This document shows positions 1-8,649 of a DNA stretch of 64,000 nucleotides, one piece after another (position 1 is the first letter of the stretch; the number at the start of each line of letters is the position of its first letter). Both the position numbers and the translations under genes were made by a program. Below the pieces are notes generated by a model, which searched no databases, had not been told where the DNA came from, and saw only the letters and a list, made by a program, of their open reading frames with translations. The DNA comes from Deltaproteobacteria bacterium UBA5205 (GTDB lineage Bacteria; Desulfobacterota; Syntrophorhabdia; Syntrophorhabdales; Syntrophorhabdaceae): contig DHVP01000031.1 of the NCBI GenBank assembly GCA_002412715.1, positions 102,224-166,223 on the forward strand, given 5' to 3'.

Positions 1-1454
1 TAGAGCATGCTGACCCCCTCGATCGGGTCCTGCGGGATACCGTTCACCGAGACCGGCTCCGGGAGGCCCGCCGCCTCGAGAACCGTCGGCGCGACGTCGA
101 TGATGTGGGAGAACTGGGAGCGGATCTCGCCTTTGGCCTGGATTCCCTTCGGCCAGTGCACAATGGTTCCGTTGCGCGTACCGCCCCAGTGCGAAGCAAC
201 CTGTTTCGTCCACTGGTAAGGCGTGTTCATCGCGTGCGCCCAGCCCACCGCGTAGTGGTTGTACGAATCGGGCCCTCCGAGCTTATCGATCCGCTCCATC
301 AGGTACTCGGGCGTCTCGAGCGACTGCAGCATGTTAAAGTAGCTCATCTCATTGTAGCAACCGTTGATGGACCCCTCGGCAGAGGCTCCATTGTCACCGA
401 TGATGTAGTAGACTAGCGTGTCCTCCAGGATTCCGAGTTTTTCCAGTCCATCCACTAATCGGCCCACGTGGTGGTCAGTGTACTCCAGGAAGCCCGCGTA
501 CACCTCCATCTGCCGCCGGAGCACCGGCTTGAACGCCTCCGGCATCTCGTCCCACGCGGGGATCTCGCCGTGCCGCGCGGTGAGCTGGCAGTCGGCAGGG
601 ATGACGCCGAGCTTCTTCTGTCGGGCGATAGTCTCTTCGCGCAGCTTGTCCCAGCCTCCATCGAACTTGCCTTTGTACCTGTCCGCCCACTCCTTCGGCA
701 CGTGGTGCGGGGCGTGGGTGGCACCGGGCGCGAAATAGATTAAGAACGGCTTGTCGGACGCCAGCGCCTTCTGCTGGGACACCCAGGCCATGGCCTTGTC
801 GGCCAGGTCCTCCATCAGGTGGTAGCCCTCATCCGGGGTCTTCTTCGGCTCGACCGGCGTGGTCCCCTCGTACAGGGTCGGGTAATACTGGTTCGCCTCA
901 CCGCCGATAAAGCCGTAGAAGTACTCAAAACCGCCTCCGCCCGTGGGCCAGGCGTCGAAGGGTCCGGCAGGGTTCGCCTCCCAGACCGGCACCTCGTGGC
1001 ATTTGCCGAACTGCGCCGTGCTGTAGCCGTTGAGTTTCAGGGTCCGCGCCAGCGGCGACATGGAGTTGGGCAGCACCGAGCTATAGCCCGGCGCGCCGGT
1101 GGCGATCTCGGTGATGCCGCCCATCCCCGCCGAGTGATGGTTGCGTCCGGTCAGCAAGGCCTGGCGGCTGGGCGAGCACAGAGCGGTGGTGTGGAAGCGG
1201 TTGTACTTCAGGCCGCCCGCCGCCAGCTTCTCGGCGGTCGGCGTCTGGCAGGGACCGCCGAAGGCGCTGGAAGCGCCAAAGCCCACATCGTCGAGGAGGA
1301 CGACGAGGACGTTGGGTGCGCCCTCGGGCGGGCGAAGCTGCTCAATCGGCGCGAACTTGCTGTCCGGGTCCTTCGCGTCGTAGGCAATGAACCGGGGCCG
1401 CTGCGTGTTAGGCATCGGAAGATGGGAACGGTGTTTTTTGTCTTGTGTACTCAT
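1..1454 (-). CDS. Arylsulfatase, C-terminus cut by the window edge
   Basis: Sulfatase of the alkaline phosphatase superfamily, hydrolysing a sulfate ester with a formylglycine (FGly) nucleophile. About 484 codons are visible and the frame is open to the left edge. A metal-binding Asp pair is seen at residues 55-56 (VVLLDDVGFG). The FGly motif follows at residues 93-97 (CSPSR), with LTGRNHHSAG behind it, which is the Cys-type signature. The ATG is chosen because a strong ribosome site (AAAGGAGGAGCAAC) lies directly before it. No signal peptide is evident at the N-terminus, so export is uncertain. A radical SAM maturase able to make FGly anaerobically lies about 2.2 kb upstream in the same transcriptional direction. 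The natural substrate cannot be told from sequence. Confidence 0.93.
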   Translation of the reverse strand, partial: MSTQDKKHRSHLPMPNTQRPRFIAYDAKDPDSKFAPIEQLRPPEGAPNVLVVLLDDVGFGASSAFGGPCQTPTAEKLAAGGLKYNRFHTTALCSPSRQALLTGRNHHSAGMGGITEIATGAPGYSSVLPNSMSPLARTLKLNGYSTAQFGKCHEVPVWEANPAGPFDAWPTGGGGFEYFYGFIGGEANQYYPTLYEGTTPVEPKKTPDEGYHLMEDLADKAMAWVSQQKALASDKPFLIYFAPGATHAPHHVPKEWADRYKGKFDGGWDKLREETIARQKKLGVIPADCQLTARHGEIPAWDEMPEAFKPVLRRQMEVYAGFLEYTDHHVGRLVDGLEKLGILEDTLVYYIIGDNGASAEGSINGCYNEMSYFNMLQSLETPEYLMERIDKLGGPDSYNHYAVGWAHAMNTPYQWTKQVASHWGGTRNGTIVHWPKGIQAKGEIRSQFSHIIDVAPTVLEAAGLPEPVSVNGIPQDPIEGVSML

Positions 1455-1489
1455 GTTGCTCCTCCTTTTGATGTTCATACAGTAAAAGT

Positions 1490-1867
1490 TTATTTATGCC
1501 GGGCAGCCCGATTCACCAGGCCCCGGATCAGAAGATAGGGCATGATGGCAAGGACGATGGCCACGATGAAGGCTTCGAGAGGGTAGAACCAGTGAAGCTC
1601 GATGATCTGATAGATCGCGTCAATGATGATGGCAAGGACGAATATGCGGCCAACGGACTTCCATCCATCTTGCAGCATTTCTTTTCTGTTCCGCGAGTCC
1701 GTGAAGATGGCCCAGAAATAGGCGGGCCGCCCTTCTTTTGAATCCTTCAGCCCGGACCGCACGGCGAAGATAATGGCCATCAGGGGCTGAAGGATGAGCC
1801 GGAACTTCATCGGCCCGCTCACCCGATCGAGGAGGTTGTCAACTATGCGGATCAGCCACTCTTCCAC
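1490..1867 (-). CDS. Small integral membrane protein, unknown function
   Basis: A 125-residue protein I do not recognise. It has an amphipathic N-terminus, a hydrophobic stretch near residues 24-36, and two clear C-terminal membrane helices around 70-90 and 95-115 that end in a basic tail. The start is GTG, supported by AAGGAGG seven bases upstream. It lies 35 bp before the arylsulfatase gene in the same direction, so it is probably co-transcribed. It may be a membrane partner of the sulfatase locus, but nothing in the sequence shows a reaction. Confidence 0.75.
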   Translation of the reverse strand: MEEWLIRIVDNLLDRVSGPMKFRLILQPLMAIIFAVRSGLKDSKEGRPAYFWAIFTDSRNRKEMLQDGWKSVGRIFVLAIIIDAIYQIIELHWFYPLEAFIVAIVLAIMPYLLIRGLVNRAARHK

Positions 1868-1948
1868 AATTCGGCCTCCTTCTCCATGTTATTCTCTCCG
1901 TCAATTACCGGCTTGGCGGGAAATGAAAAAAACCTCATGCCGCGCCGA

Positions 1949-2314
1949 TCATTCCTCGCGGTTTGTTTCTGGCTTGCCTTTCCATGGCCAGCGTCCCTCT
2001 ATCTCCACCACGATGGACCAACTCAGGAAGGTACGGATCATTACCAAAAGACCCAGCATCGCTGTACTCCGAAGCGTCGGATCAAGGGCCACCGTCCTGA
2101 TGATATCGGCTGCGATCAGGAATTCGAGTCCCAGCAGCAGGCCCTTGCCGATCCTCTCTTTGAGCAGCGCATAGGCATCCCCGACCTTCTTTGCGCGGTA
2201 AAACACGCCTCGACCTATGCCATAAAGGATGGCACCGGCGATGATCGCTATCGCCAGAACCTCGATACTGAGGGACACCAGTTCTATCGATTCCCGAAAC
2301 ACCTCCGATCTCAT
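1949..2314 (-). CDS. DUF1622-type membrane protein
   Basis: A 121-residue protein with three hydrophobic helices, at about residues 15-37, 58-75 and 85-102. The central segment (GKGLLLGLEFLIAADIIRT) is typical of the DUF1622 family of small inner-membrane proteins. The biochemical role of that family is not established. The ATG is preceded by GGAGGTGAAAG. It sits between the channel-like gene and another small membrane gene in the sulfatase operon, which points to membrane transport or conductance around this locus rather than a soluble enzyme. Confidence 0.78.
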   Translation of the reverse strand: MRSEVFRESIELVSLSIEVLAIAIIAGAILYGIGRGVFYRAKKVGDAYALLKERIGKGLLLGLEFLIAADIIRTVALDPTLRSTAMLGLLVMIRTFLSWSIVVEIEGRWPWKGKPETNREE

Positions 2315-2392
2315 CTTTCACCTCCGATCACGCGTACCCCGTCCACACGCATGTTAAGGCCGGGACCCGTATCCACATCGGGAGATTTGCCC

Positions 2393-3520
2393 TCATGACG
2401 TGGCCGTAAGAGGCAGGACCAGGCTGAGAGCTGTATACCCGATGAGTAGAGCTGTAAAAGAAACCATGTCAAAGACCCGCGATAGCCGCTCCCTGCCCAT
2501 GGTGTCCAGTATGTAGAGCGAGATGGCGGATTGTGCCAGGGCGAGGAAAATGGTCCCCAGACCGATCCCGTTTATCATATTCGCGAGACTGATGCGCTCT
2601 GATGGAGGAAGAAGTGTGATGACATAAATGTTGTTTCCCACAGCCGCGAAGAACGCGCCGATAGCCAGACCGAAACGGGGGTCCACGTGGGTCGGTTTGA
2701 TGAAGAACACGATCAGCGTGATCGCAACGGAAGCAAAGAGCGCCTGGAAGAGTTTCAAATAGAGGCTCATGCTCGGGGGCAGAATCAGCAGGCCGGCAAC
2801 AAAGACTGAGTGGACCGTTTCCGTTCCCGCCGACCCGTCGGCACCACCTTCCCCGGAAGCATAGTGTTGAAGGCCCACGGCCGCAAGGTCCCTGGTTATC
2901 TTCAGATGTTGGGGTACGGCCAGGTGACTGATGTCAATACCGCGCCCATCAGCCACATATCGCACTACGTCTGCTCCGTCAACCTCATCTGTCACTGCTA
3001 TGGCAAAACCTTCGCTGCTGAAAGGGAAACGGGCCGCGTCAAACGTGTTGCTCATACGCGCTCTTACCCGGTATTGTTCATAACGCACCCCGTTCTTGAT
3101 ACGGGCCCTGACCTTTTTCTTCTCGAGGATCGTACCGTTCACTATCTGAAGGTTCCGCCCGGGATTCACGGACTTTCCCTTCCAGCGGAACCATATGTCA
3201 AAATCAGCTGTCCAGTTTGCTTGTCTGAGTTCAATATCGCTGATGCGGTTCAGGGAAAGCCCCACATGTACGTCAACGGCTTTTGCGCCGCCGCTCGCCC
3301 CGACCTCGGGGGCTGTTGTCCCCTGCCCCGCCGCAGTAAAGGTTTTCATCCATGCCTGGCGGTATTCCCTGGTTTCTGCCTTGTACCCCTGAAGCTGTCT
3401 GACACCGAAGTATCCGCCCAACCCATAAACCGCTATCATCCCCACGGCCCATACAACCACGAACCGATATCCGCCCCGGGTCATCCCTCCTTTGCTCATC
3501 CATCCTTGCAGCCTCTGCAT
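2393..3520 (-). CDS. Putative pentameric ligand-gated ion channel-like membrane protein
   Basis: A 375-residue protein with an N-terminal membrane anchor (about residues 18-40). A beta-rich extracytoplasmic segment follows (about 65-245), then four hydrophobic helices to the C-terminus. The segment holds DFDIWFRWKG and later ARFPFSSEGFAI. These resemble the conserved Trp strand and the FPFD-type turn of the ligand-binding domain of prokaryotic Cys-loop channels. The second and third C-terminal helices are separated by a Leu-Pro-Pro turn (ITLLPPSERIS), which lines up by eye with the M2-M3 Leu-Pro loop of GLIC. The usual M1 proline is not seen. The ATG at 3520 is chosen because it has AAGGAG upstream and overlaps the stop of the preceding reading frame (TAATG). 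Known: bacterial members of this family gate small ions. The assignment here is inference. Confidence 0.5.
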   Translation of the reverse strand: MQRLQGWMSKGGMTRGGYRFVVVWAVGMIAVYGLGGYFGVRQLQGYKAETREYRQAWMKTFTAAGQGTTAPEVGASGGAKAVDVHVGLSLNRISDIELRQANWTADFDIWFRWKGKSVNPGRNLQIVNGTILEKKKVRARIKNGVRYEQYRVRARMSNTFDAARFPFSSEGFAIAVTDEVDGADVVRYVADGRGIDISHLAVPQHLKITRDLAAVGLQHYASGEGGADGSAGTETVHSVFVAGLLILPPSMSLYLKLFQALFASVAITLIVFFIKPTHVDPRFGLAIGAFFAAVGNNIYVITLLPPSERISLANMINGIGLGTIFLALAQSAISLYILDTMGRERLSRVFDMVSFTALLIGYTALSLVLPLTATS

Positions 3521-3612
3521 TATCGTGTCTCCTTTAGCCAAAGGGTGAATATGTGCTTCTGGCCGATATCATGGCCCCACAGGATGATAATGTTGGGTTG
3601 TTTTTCAGCCAT
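3520..3612 (-). pseudogene. N-terminal relic of a second arylsulfatase
   Basis: A 30-codon frame with an ATG and ribosome site (AGAAAGGATC). Its first 17 residues, MAEKQPNIIILWGHDIG, match the opening of arylsulfatases of the NIxVxWGDDIG type, where the Asp residues bind the active-site metal. The sequence then leaves the family and stops. Here the first Asp of the pair is His. The stop codon overlaps the start of the channel-like gene (TAATG), so the relic may now serve as a translated leader for it. I read this as a sulfatase gene that lost nearly all of its body by deletion. The alternative is a chance peptide, but the resemblance, start and position beside the maturase argue against that. 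Confidence 0.6.
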
Positions 3613-3631
3613 GATCCTTTCTTCTGAGTTT

Positions 3632-4861
3632 TTATTTTGGGACAGGCAATTGCCCGTTACCCGTGGTTTCACTTTCTTGCGAAATATCCATCACCTCCCT
3701 AGCCAGCCGCCCCTTTCTGATCAATGTCGCCATGATCCGCATGGGCCTGGCCGCATGATTAAAGAAAGTCTTGTATCCCTCACAGAGATAGTTCAATCCC
3801 GGCTCGCCGTCGGGGGTCTCCACGAATCGGTTTTTTGGACATTCTCCGTTGCAAATGGACAGAAATTCGCACTCGCGGCAGTACCTGGTGAGTGTGTCTT
3901 TCTTGTCCCTGCCGAATTTTAACTGTCTTCCCGAGACTACCAGTTCGGTCATCGGGGTCTTCATGATGTTGCCGAGGTAATGGTTGGGTTCTACAAAGTG
4001 GTCGCATGAGTACAGGTCGCCGTTGTGTTCCAGGGCCATACCCAGACCGCAGGTCGGACCGAATATGCAGACAGTTCCTGCCATGCCCAGCCAGCCGGCC
4101 AGGGCCCCGTCAAAATTGAGGACAAAGGTCCGGCCCACATCCCGCCTGACCCACTCGTCGAAAATCCCCACCAGGAAACGACCCCACTGATCGGGCTTTA
4201 CCGAACGGTCCGTTACCACGCTCCCTTCTTGGAAACCGCTCTCATTGTCCCGCTCCACGATGGGGACGAACTGGATGTACTCAGCCCCGAGTTGATCGCG
4301 GAAGAAATGGTAAACCTTCAGGGGATGATCAGCGTTCTTTCTATTCACCGTACAGAGGATGTTGAACTCTACTTTATGTTCCTTGAGGAGCCGCGCTGCG
4401 TTCACGACACGGTCGAAGGTCCCGTGCCCTCCCCTGTCCTTCCGGTAAAGATCGTGAAGCTCTCCGGGACCATCGAGACTGAGCCCGATAAGAAAGTTGT
4501 TCTCCCGAAAGAACCTGCACCATTCATGGTTGAGCAGGATGCCGTTGGTCTGGAAGGCGTTCTCGATCCGCGTCCCCGGCTTTGCGTATTTGTTTTGAAG
4601 CTCGAGGGACCGCCTGAAGAAATCCTGGCCCATGAGGGTCGGCTCGCCTCCCTGCCAGGCCACGGTGACCTGCGGAACATTGTGCGCCTCAAGAAGCTGC
4701 CGGACGTAGGCCTCGTGCACCCCATCGGACATGCGAAAATCGCTTCCGGGATAGAGCCTGTCTTTTTTGAGAAAGAAACAATAGTCACAGCGAAGGTTGC
4801 AATCGGAACCCGAGGGTTTGGCCATGATGTGGAAGGCCGGTGGAAAGCTACCTGGACTCAC
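3632..4861 (-). CDS. Anaerobic sulfatase-maturating radical SAM enzyme (anSME)
   Basis: Oxidises the active-site Cys or Ser of sulfatases to C-alpha-formylglycine using S-adenosylmethionine, without oxygen. The radical SAM motif CNLRCDYC (Cys 21, 25, 28) follows the family opening FHIMAKPSG. The C-terminal half carries the SPASM cysteines (CIFGPTCGLG, then CRECEFLSICNGEC) that hold two further Fe-S clusters. The GTG at 4861 is chosen because GGAGG lies five bases upstream and little sequence precedes the family start. That gives 409 residues, normal for the family. It lies 20 bp upstream of the sulfatase relic and in the same direction as the intact arylsulfatase, its likely substrate. Confidence 0.93.
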   Translation of the reverse strand: MSPGSFPPAFHIMAKPSGSDCNLRCDYCFFLKKDRLYPGSDFRMSDGVHEAYVRQLLEAHNVPQVTVAWQGGEPTLMGQDFFRRSLELQNKYAKPGTRIENAFQTNGILLNHEWCRFFRENNFLIGLSLDGPGELHDLYRKDRGGHGTFDRVVNAARLLKEHKVEFNILCTVNRKNADHPLKVYHFFRDQLGAEYIQFVPIVERDNESGFQEGSVVTDRSVKPDQWGRFLVGIFDEWVRRDVGRTFVLNFDGALAGWLGMAGTVCIFGPTCGLGMALEHNGDLYSCDHFVEPNHYLGNIMKTPMTELVVSGRQLKFGRDKKDTLTRYCRECEFLSICNGECPKNRFVETPDGEPGLNYLCEGYKTFFNHAARPMRIMATLIRKGRLAREVMDISQESETTGNGQLPVPK

Positions 4862-4945
4862 GTATCCTCCTTTTTCCCGCACAAACGACCGTATTGGATC
4901 CCTGCTCAAGTCCGGGATAGCGGCGAAAGCCAGTCTATCGGCCGG

Positions 4946-5371
4946 CTAAAAGATGCCGGTGTGAACGAAGGCGCTCACCACGGCCACAAAGCCAATTATG
5001 GTGACCAGGATTGCCACGATCAATACCGGCAACGAGGAAGACGATCTCGTACTCCCCATTTGCCTGATCTCTCGCAAGTACCGCAAATGCTGCCAGGTGG
5101 CCACAACAAGCGAGATTGACCCCAGGAAAATCAGGGTCACGCCCAGGTTCCTCGCTCCGGTACCGCGGCGCGATATCTCCAGCGTCGGGGACTCCCCAAG
5201 GTACTGGAAGAACTTGAAAATGGTGAAACCAAAACTGATCATCGAAAAGGCGGTCCGGATCCAGGCCATCAGGGTCCGATCGTGGGCCAGGCGAGTCCGC
5301 TCCAATGCCAGATCGTCAGAACTGATGCGTTTACGGTTCTCCTGAGCTGAAATATCCGGATTCTCTGCCAT
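4946..5371 (-). CDS. DUF202 (YidH-like) membrane protein
   Basis: A 141-residue protein. The N-terminal signature ALERTRLAHDRTLMAWIRTA followed by a hydrophobic helix is diagnostic of DUF202. Further helices are seen near 70-90 and 112-135, giving the usual three-helix layout. Family function is unknown. The ATG at 5371 is preferred over an earlier in-frame start because AAGGGGTG precedes it. It is the second gene of the sulfatase operon and precedes the maturase by about 85 bp. Confidence 0.85.
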   Translation of the reverse strand: MAENPDISAQENRKRISSDDLALERTRLAHDRTLMAWIRTAFSMISFGFTIFKFFQYLGESPTLEISRRGTGARNLGVTLIFLGSISLVVATWQHLRYLREIRQMGSTRSSSSLPVLIVAILVTIIGFVAVVSAFVHTGIF

Positions 5372-5570
5372 GACCGTCACCCCTTTTGAGTATGTCCTGT
5401 GCACCTTTTATGGCGAGTAATGCAAATCGGGAAAAGCATATGAAAAGTCATTATTCAGAGGCTACCGCCCTTAGAGATCCCAAATCCCCTCATCAGGACA
5501 ACAATCTTCATGGCCGGATCAAAGCGCAAGATATTCATGAGCCACTCTCATCTCATAAACACCCGATCTC

Positions 5571-5873
5571 TCACCGGGGCCAGTCCTCAGCGGAAACGTA
5601 ATCCACAACCCTGAGGTCTTCCAATCTTCCCAGCGCGTCCACAACACCCATGAGTGCATTGAACCGATCGCTGTTCATATACTCCACAAGCGCATCTTCC
5701 GAGTCCCAGCATTCTACCCAGAGGAAACGATTGGGTACGGTGACGTTCTCGAGGAGGGTTCGTTCAAGACACTGGTTGTGCTCATTGCGGATACGAGAAA
5801 ACATGTCGAAGGACTGAAGAAATTCCTTCCTCTTTTCCGTGCCCACCTCGATCCTTATCTCGATGCCTATCAT
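5571..5873 (-). CDS. Small ABM-fold (antibiotic biosynthesis monooxygenase-like) protein
   Basis: A 100-residue single-domain protein with the pattern of the dimeric alpha-beta barrel ABM family: an N-terminal strand (MIGIEIRIEVG), KRKEFLQSF, then RFLWVECWDSEDALVEYM and a C-terminal strand (LRVVDYVSAE). Family members include quinol or heme-linked monooxygenases and many stress proteins. No substrate can be assigned. The ATG at 5873 has AAAGGA five bases upstream and lies about 40 bp downstream of the transcription start expected from the sigma-54 promoter, so it is the first gene of this operon. Confidence 0.75.
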   Translation of the reverse strand: MIGIEIRIEVGTEKRKEFLQSFDMFSRIRNEHNQCLERTLLENVTVPNRFLWVECWDSEDALVEYMNSDRFNALMGVVDALGRLEDLRVVDYVSAEDWPR

Positions 5874-5922
5874 GAAAGTCCTTTTATAGCGAAATATGAT
5901 GACAGCGACAAAGTACGGGTAA

Positions 5923-5938
5923 AGCAATTAACGTGCCT
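5923..5938 (-). promoter_or_regulatory. Sigma-54 (-24/-12) promoter of the sulfatase operon
   Basis: On the minus strand the bases read AGGCACGTTAATTGCT, matching the sigma-54 consensus TGGCACG-N4-TTGC at every core position except the first T. The GG and GC doublets have the required spacing. Predicted transcription starts about 40 bases before the first gene of the operon. A perfect 10-bp palindrome, GCCTATAGGC (5936-5945), overlaps the -24 side. The neighbouring upstream gene encodes a sigma-54 activator, as expected for such a promoter. Confidence 0.75.
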
Positions 5939-6077
5939 ATAGGCGGATTGTTCTTTCTCGCGAAGTAACTAGCTGATATTGTGGGTGTTATTCCGGATAG
6001 ACTAATGTGCTCAGGATCGGGGGAATGTCAATTGTTTGTGAAATAAAGTAAATTTGCCGAATATCCCGAACGAGGAA

Positions 6078-8270
6078 TCATTGCCGGTGGGCATCAGGCG
6101 TGGAAGCACTTTTCCTGATGCCAAGCTTTTTGATCTTTGACTCCAGGGTGCTGGGGTTCACGCCCAGGAGCTTCGCCGCTCCTTTTGAACCACTCACACG
6201 CCATCCTGTTTCTTCAAGAGCCCGGACAATGTACTGTCTCTCATGGTCCTTAAGACTCGTGAAGCAGTTGGGTCCGGACTGCCGAACGTCGGGCGCGGGA
6301 GGTGCGGTACCCCCGAGAGCCCCCTGGGGAAGCCGCAATATCGCGTCCCGAGTAATGATGACCGCCCTCTCTACAACATTCATCAACTCCCGTACATTTC
6401 CAGGCCAGTCGTAGGCCTTAAGCTGCTCCAGGACACCGGGTGCTACCCGATCTATCTTCTTTCCCATGCGGGTGGAGATCTCCCTGACGAAAAACTCCAT
6501 CAGAAGCGAAATATCTTCCCGTCGTTTCCTGAGCGGCGGAACCGTTATAGGATAAACATTCAGCCGATAGAAGAGATCGGGACGAAAGCGCCCCGCAGCG
6601 ACCTCATTCAGCAGCACATGGTTCGTGGCCGTGATGACCCTCACATTGACCTTTATCGTGTGCGTACCCCCCACCCGCTCGAACTCCTGATTCTGGAGGA
6701 CCCGAAGGAGCTTGACCTGGATCTCCGAGGGCATTTCACCGACCTCGTCGAGAAAGATAGTGCCACCGTCGGCGAGCTCAAACCGGCCTTTTCGAAGGCG
6801 CTGCGCTCCGGTAAAGGCCCCGGGCTCGTGACCGAAAAGCTCGCTTTCCACAAGCGCCTGCGGCAACGCCGCGCAGTTCACCGTTATGAAAGGTTTCCCC
6901 CCTCGGCCGCTCATATTGTGTATTGCCCGGGCAACCCGTTCTTTCCCCACCCCCGTTTCTCCCTCGATGAGGACCGTCGAATCGGTGGCCGCCACTTCCT
7001 TGACTCGCATGAGAACATAGAGAAGGCCATTGCTCTTTCCTATGATGTCCGAAAAACCTTGTTCTCCCCTTATCTCTTTCCTCAGATATATGTTCTCCTC
7101 CTCGAGTCGGTTCTTTATGGCCTCCAGTTCCTTCATCAGGCCGATACGCACTTCCTCTATGCGTTTCAGCTCGGTAATGTCCGTCTGGATCGAGGTGGAA
7201 TGGACGATCTTTCCCTCTCCATCCCTCACCGCACCGGCGCTCAGCAATACGATCCGACGTCGGCCCTTCCGATCGGTTATCACCAGCTCTTCACCCCTTA
7301 GCTCGCCCTTTTCCCTCCATCTCTGGCTCTCGAAGAGCTGCTTCACTTTCGGCAGCGACTCGGCCGAGTAGAGGGTGGTGAAGGTTCTGCCGATCAGTTC
7401 TTCCTTCCTGTATCCCGTGACGTCAAGGGCGGCATCGTTGGTGTCGAGTATCACTCCCTCGGGGGAGATTATGTAACAATAGTCGGGAGTACAGGTGAAG
7501 AATCCCCGAAACTTTTCTTCCGATTCGCGTAAGGACTCGCCGGCAAGTTTTTGTTCAGTAATATCGGTCACGCTCTCAAGAATCTTCGCCACGCAGTGCG
7601 TGTCTTTCACAGGTTGAGCAACAACGTGATACCAGCGTCCGTTCACCGGGTTGAGGAGGTCCCTCTCGTGGATCTGAGCATCTTTGAAGGTTAGCAGGGC
7701 CGGGCAATCTTCACAGGGTCCACTATGCCTTCCGATACTGCTATAGCATTTTCGGCCGATGGGATTCCCCGACGAAAGAACCCTCATCATTGTCTCATTC
7801 ACCCATTCGACAGTCAACCCGCGATTTATGAGTGCCAGTCCCGTATTGAGTGATGACAGCACGACGTTCATTTGCGACCGTTCGTTCTGCAATGCCTTGA
7901 TGGCCTGGTGATACTCGGTGATATCCTCTCCTATAGCAATGATTCCTGTTGCCTTTCCGAAGGCATCGCGTTCGATCACGCCGGACCAGTGAACCAGCAA
8001 GTGGTCATCCAATTGTGAAAGGGCGCCACTCTCGTAATCTGAAAGCGCTGTACCCTCTTCCATCGTTTTCTTGAAGGATTCTTTCAGGCCATCGTGCATG
8101 CCTCCCGACCGGAGATCCCCGAACCAGTTCTTATTCAGGACTTCAGTTTCGGCGTATCCGGTAAGCTTCAGAAAGTAGGGGTTGACGTAGGTGATATTGC
8201 CGGCCCGGTCGAGACGAACCACCATGAATTGCCTGTCTTCGAGGATCCTATGGGACAGGTCTTCGTTCAC
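6078..8270 (-). CDS. PAS-sensing sigma-54-dependent transcriptional activator
   Basis: A 730-residue enhancer-binding protein. Three PAS domains (about 1-119, 125-240, 250-370) and a short coiled coil (375-400) precede a complete AAA+ domain. That domain has Walker A GETGVGKE (437-444), the sigma-54 contact loop GAFTGA (484-489), Walker B TIFLDEVGEMP and RPDLFYRLNV. A Fis-type helix-turn-helix ends the protein (about 690-725). PAS 2 carries a cysteine set, Cys175, Cys186 and Cys189 (PCEDCP), that could bind a metal or Fe-S centre. Start is GTG with AGAGGGG upstream. It probably activates the sigma-54 promoter about 140 bp downstream of its stop, ahead of the sulfatase operon. Signal unknown. 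Confidence 0.92.
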   Translation of the reverse strand: MNEDLSHRILEDRQFMVVRLDRAGNITYVNPYFLKLTGYAETEVLNKNWFGDLRSGGMHDGLKESFKKTMEEGTALSDYESGALSQLDDHLLVHWSGVIERDAFGKATGIIAIGEDITEYHQAIKALQNERSQMNVVLSSLNTGLALINRGLTVEWVNETMMRVLSSGNPIGRKCYSSIGRHSGPCEDCPALLTFKDAQIHERDLLNPVNGRWYHVVAQPVKDTHCVAKILESVTDITEQKLAGESLRESEEKFRGFFTCTPDYCYIISPEGVILDTNDAALDVTGYRKEELIGRTFTTLYSAESLPKVKQLFESQRWREKGELRGEELVITDRKGRRRIVLLSAGAVRDGEGKIVHSTSIQTDITELKRIEEVRIGLMKELEAIKNRLEEENIYLRKEIRGEQGFSDIIGKSNGLLYVLMRVKEVAATDSTVLIEGETGVGKERVARAIHNMSGRGGKPFITVNCAALPQALVESELFGHEPGAFTGAQRLRKGRFELADGGTIFLDEVGEMPSEIQVKLLRVLQNQEFERVGGTHTIKVNVRVITATNHVLLNEVAAGRFRPDLFYRLNVYPITVPPLRKRREDISLLMEFFVREISTRMGKKIDRVAPGVLEQLKAYDWPGNVRELMNVVERAVIITRDAILRLPQGALGGTAPPAPDVRQSGPNCFTSLKDHERQYIVRALEETGWRVSGSKGAAKLLGVNPSTLESKIKKLGIRKSASTPDAHRQ

Positions 8271-8517
8271 GGCAGACCCCTCTCTATAACTTTCATTGAA
8301 TGGATAACGCTACCCGACTGTCGCAATCTACGCTTATCTGAGTTAACACAACCCACTATAATAATTCTATAATAGCAGATCTCAACGATGTCAACCCGAC
8401 AGAGTTGCCCAACCGACCCGGCCCGCGGGAGAACTGCCCTGGAATCGTTATCACGAACCCACGCACTGCCCCTCGGGTTTCGTCGATAGAAATCGTGATA
8501 TTTCGGAATCAGGGCGC

Positions 8518-8547
8518 AAAAAAAGGGTCCCAAGCAACTTGGGACCC
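8518..8547 (-). terminator. Rho-independent terminator of tRNA-fMet
   Basis: On the minus strand a perfect 10-bp stem, GGGTCCCAAG with a TTG loop, is followed directly by seven T. It starts 11 bases past the tRNA CCA end. Confidence 0.9.
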
Positions 8548-8558
8548 CATTATGTTTT

Positions 8559-8635
<77 letters not shown>

Positions 8636-8649
8636 ATCGAATGAAATAG

